A DNA stretch of 64,000 nt from Shewanella hanedai. GTDB lineage: Bacteria > Pseudomonadota > Gammaproteobacteria > Enterobacterales > Shewanellaceae. Location of the stretch: positions 1-64,000 of the forward strand of contig NZ_VKGK01000020.1 of NCBI RefSeq assembly GCF_007197645.1, in the 5' to 3' direction. The notes under the pieces were generated by a model. It was not told where the DNA came from. It saw nothing but the letters and a program-made list of their open reading frames with translations, and ran no database searches. A program made the position numbers and the translations under genes. Below are positions 61,635 to 64,000 of this stretch, piece by piece (the stretch's first letter is position 1; every line of letters begins with the position of its first letter).

Positions 61635-63905
61635 ATGACAAACAAGAATGACAATCAAGCGTTTTTAGATTCGCCTGAATATCTTAAACTACAGGAGCAG
61701 CTAGCACTGTATGAAGATTTAAGAAAAAACGGTGTCCCTGAAAACACAGCTTTTCAGCGTAGTGCACAGTCAAATCGAAGTGCGCAGCGAGCTGCAGCGA
61801 GTGATTATGAAAGACTATGTGCGATTGGCTCAGATGATCCAGATTTTAGACCTGGAGCTGTTACAGGCGCTGGTATGCATGAATTACCAGAATTTCCATT
61901 TCCTGTGCTACCACAGAATTCTGATACAACCACCGAGATTTTACGTAAGCGTTTAGTTCAACTTGCTTCAGAAAATAACTGGCATGATTTTGATCGATTA
62001 AATGGCACTCCAGTTCATGGCAATGTGAACTCTGATGAAGTAGAAAACAACACTCCTTGGACAATCAGGGGAACGGCAGCATCTCGTGCAGACAGAGCCC
62101 AAGAGGGAGACTTTGGTGTCGATGATGCGTGTTTACAGCGTGAAGATGATTGGCAACTGTTTGATGCCAGTATTCGCTACGTTAGCGCTAACTTAGGGCG
62201 CTTAGTGCTCATAGGTGGCCCTGCACTGGTATCTGGTCTTATTTTTCTACTGACTAAGTTAATCGAATTAATCTTAACCGGTGGTGATGCAAAATTTGAG
62301 ATCATTGAGCCTATCACTGCAGCGGTGCCACCAGTGCGCGTACATGATGCAAGCGATCTACTATTTTATCCTTACGATGTGGATTCTAACGGTCAAAGAC
62401 ATGATGATCCTCAGTACCCACGTCCTTCATGGCATGAAGATTGGGAAAATGATGATGTGATTGCGGATTTACAAACCTCTGCTCAAACCCCTGTTTTTGA
62501 TTACTTTAAGCCTTACACTCAACACCAGGATAATTTTCCTATCACCAATACGATGTTTAGACGTATTGCTGGTTTTGAAAATGACAATCTCGATAGTGCG
62601 ATGAATGAAGGTAGATTGTTCATTACCGATTTCCATGAGTTTAATGATGAAGTACTCGCTCAGTTCCAGCATGGACGTGATCAGTCTGATGTGCCTAATT
62701 CAGGTGGACGTCTCTACGCTTCTATCGCCTTGTTTGCGGTCGCTAAAAATAGCGACAAGCTTAAAATTATTGCGATACAACCGACTCAAAGACCGCCTGC
62801 AAGCGATTTTGAATGGTTTTGGTGGTACAACCTTGGCTGGGGCAACAAAGCCAATCCGCCTTCGAAAATCATTACTCCGGCAGACAGTGAATGGACATGG
62901 AAAATGGCCAAAAATACATTTACGACTATGTATTCGATGTCCAATGTTGTCGATCATCTCTCTACCCACGTATTTCTGTACCCAATAGCAACCGGGTTTT
63001 ATCGTAATATTCCCGAAATGCACCCGCTTTCAGCGCTGCTCTTGCCACATTTGACGTCATTAGCCTTTAACAACTTTACTGGCATTTTCTTTGAGGTTGG
63101 CACTAAGTTGGAAGATGAAAATGGTGATGTAATTTACGGTGACCCACATAATGGTTTGTTGACTGGCGCGGTACGATTAATCTCTGGCTACAGCAGTAAA
63201 TCATTCTTAGATGGCACGGTGAGACGTTCAAAGCACTATCACTTTGTTGAACATGGTCAGCCAGTAAATCGTGCTGAAGCGACTGAGTTTAACGCCATTG
63301 GTGATTTCCCTCACCATGATGATAACACAGAGACTTGGGGGGCTATTCGTCAATGGGTGAAAGGTTACATACGTCTTTATTATAAAGATAATGCCGATGT
63401 TAGAGATGATTATGAACTACAGGCATTTTTAACCGATGTTGCTGGTGCGGGAGTCAATGGTTTCCCTGATTCAGTGTCTAACAGGCGTGAGCTTATCAAT
63501 ACCTTGACCCACCTTATTTACTGGATGAGTGTCAATCACGCTCTGGGTAATTTCTCAGCATTTCAGCCTTTGGGCGCGTTGGGTTATTACTCATCTCTGC
63601 CGTTAGACCCTAATCATGGCCGCAGTAAGCATGATTGGCTTGGCGCAATACCGCGTCTAAATGTTGGTATGGCGCTGTTTGAGTTTACTCGGCTGTTTGT
63701 TGACCTGCCTACACCTTGGCATCGTTCTTTAGGCAAGTATCCGCAAGGAAATTTCATGCATGATCCGCGTGTGTACGCTCATTTACATCGTTTTCAGAAC
63801 AGAATTCAAGAGATTGATGACGGGCTAAGAGAGAAAAATGATAACAGACGCTGGGCCTATGATCTTAGGTATCCTTCAACAATGACGGTGAGTCCTTGGA
63901 ACTAA
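61635..63905 (+). CDS. Lipoxygenase-fold protein with altered metal ligands
   Basis: A 756-aa protein. After a charged N-terminus there is one hydrophobic helix (about 187-214, LVLIGGPALVSGLIFLLTKL). From about 300 it follows the lipoxygenase catalytic domain: NEGRLFITDFHEF, WKMAKNTFTTMYSMSNVVDH, EMHPLSALLLPHL and YWMSVNHALGNFS. By spacing against soybean enzyme, His445 equals His504, His463 equals His522, His635 equals His690 and Asn639 equals Asn694. The position of the first iron ligand (His499) is Asp440, with His441 beside it, and the C-terminal residue is Asn rather than the liganding Ile. It may be a redox enzyme of changed chemistry or an inactive homologue. No PLAT domain or signal peptide is seen. 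AGG lies before the ATG. Confidence 0.75.
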   Translation: MTNKNDNQAFLDSPEYLKLQEQLALYEDLRKNGVPENTAFQRSAQSNRSAQRAAASDYERLCAIGSDDPDFRPGAVTGAGMHELPEFPFPVLPQNSDTTTEILRKRLVQLASENNWHDFDRLNGTPVHGNVNSDEVENNTPWTIRGTAASRADRAQEGDFGVDDACLQREDDWQLFDASIRYVSANLGRLVLIGGPALVSGLIFLLTKLIELILTGGDAKFEIIEPITAAVPPVRVHDASDLLFYPYDVDSNGQRHDDPQYPRPSWHEDWENDDVIADLQTSAQTPVFDYFKPYTQHQDNFPITNTMFRRIAGFENDNLDSAMNEGRLFITDFHEFNDEVLAQFQHGRDQSDVPNSGGRLYASIALFAVAKNSDKLKIIAIQPTQRPPASDFEWFWWYNLGWGNKANPPSKIITPADSEWTWKMAKNTFTTMYSMSNVVDHLSTHVFLYPIATGFYRNIPEMHPLSALLLPHLTSLAFNNFTGIFFEVGTKLEDENGDVIYGDPHNGLLTGAVRLISGYSSKSFLDGTVRRSKHYHFVEHGQPVNRAEATEFNAIGDFPHHDDNTETWGAIRQWVKGYIRLYYKDNADVRDDYELQAFLTDVAGAGVNGFPDSVSNRRELINTLTHLIYWMSVNHALGNFSAFQPLGALGYYSSLPLDPNHGRSKHDWLGAIPRLNVGMALFEFTRLFVDLPTPWHRSLGKYPQGNFMHDPRVYAHLHRFQNRIQEIDDGLREKNDNRRWAYDLRYPSTMTVSPWN

Positions 63906-63921
63906 TTAAGCGGAGATAAAA

Positions 63922-64000
63922 ATGTCAGAAAATACAATAAGCCGTAGAAATGCGATGAAGTTGGTGGGTAATGTGACGGCAGCAGGCATTGTCTTGTCCT
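63922..64000 (+). CDS. Twin-arginine signal protein, N-terminal part (partial)
   Basis: The frame starts MSENTISRRNAMKLVGNVTA and continues AGIVLS to the window edge. SRRNAMK fits the Tat motif (S/T-R-R-x-x-x-K) followed by a hydrophobic segment, so the product is exported folded, probably with a cofactor. GGAG precedes the ATG. It begins 16 bp after the lipoxygenase-like gene, so the two are almost certainly co-transcribed. Its identity lies beyond the window. Confidence 0.8.
   Translation, partial: MSENTISRRNAMKLVGNVTAAGIVLS

Overview
The window reads as a chromosomal segment of a marine gammaproteobacterium, most likely Shewanella or a close relative. The type VI secretion genes follow the gene order of the Vibrio cholerae vipA-to-vasL cluster. 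The housekeeping genes (YqfB, NupC-type transporter, MetY, DUF599, DUF2076) are of the kind found in Alteromonadales and Vibrionales, and intergenic DNA is AT-rich. The genus is an inference from gene content; no rRNA or tRNA gene was seen.

Layout. 1-1.7 kb: the left edge cuts an IS110-family element (transposase start plus its non-coding end), followed by a weak attC-like fold, a secreted esterase-like protein and a possible element remnant. 1.8-8.1 kb: ordinary accessory metabolism (DUF2076, NupC-type nucleoside transporter with an NAD(P)H oxidoreductase, YqfB amidohydrolase, a TetR regulator divergent from two glutathione transferases, DUF2461). 8.3-15.7 kb: exported proteins, namely a subtilisin-like protease with a PA insert, DUF599, a small porin, and a 1022-aa metzincin protease with two PKD and two MAM-like modules. 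15.7-16.7 kb: an AT-rich spacer.

16.7-53 kb: a complete type VI secretion system. tssB-C-E-F-G-fha-J-K-L-clpV-vasH-vasI-vasJ(tssA)-tssM are compact and overlapping, ending in a strong terminator. vasL, hcp and vgrG follow as separate units. A near-consensus sigma-54 promoter sits before hcp, and the cluster encodes its own sigma-54 activator (VasH). Cargo follows: a PAAR-lipase effector with an ankyrin lipoprotein as likely immunity partner, two tandem DUF4123 adaptors, a 1699-aa Rhs protein with a C-terminal toxin tip and an Imm26-like partner, two further immunity-like orphan genes, and a second, frameshifted Rhs 3' copy carrying a different (WHH-type HNH) tip with a SUKH immunity gene. This is a typical record of toxin-tip replacement.

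53-58 kb: small membrane protein, MetY, a cold-shock/DUF3465 protein with an apparent frameshift, a duplicated SnoaL/NTF2 lipoprotein and an AraC regulator. 58-59 kb: a 51-aa basic small ORF with its own terminator and a MITE-like element. 59-64 kb: an unusual locus of two unrecognised small proteins, a LysR regulator, a divergent lipoxygenase-fold protein whose predicted iron ligands are altered, and the start of a twin-arginine-exported protein cut by the window edge. This last locus is the best candidate here for undescribed biology.
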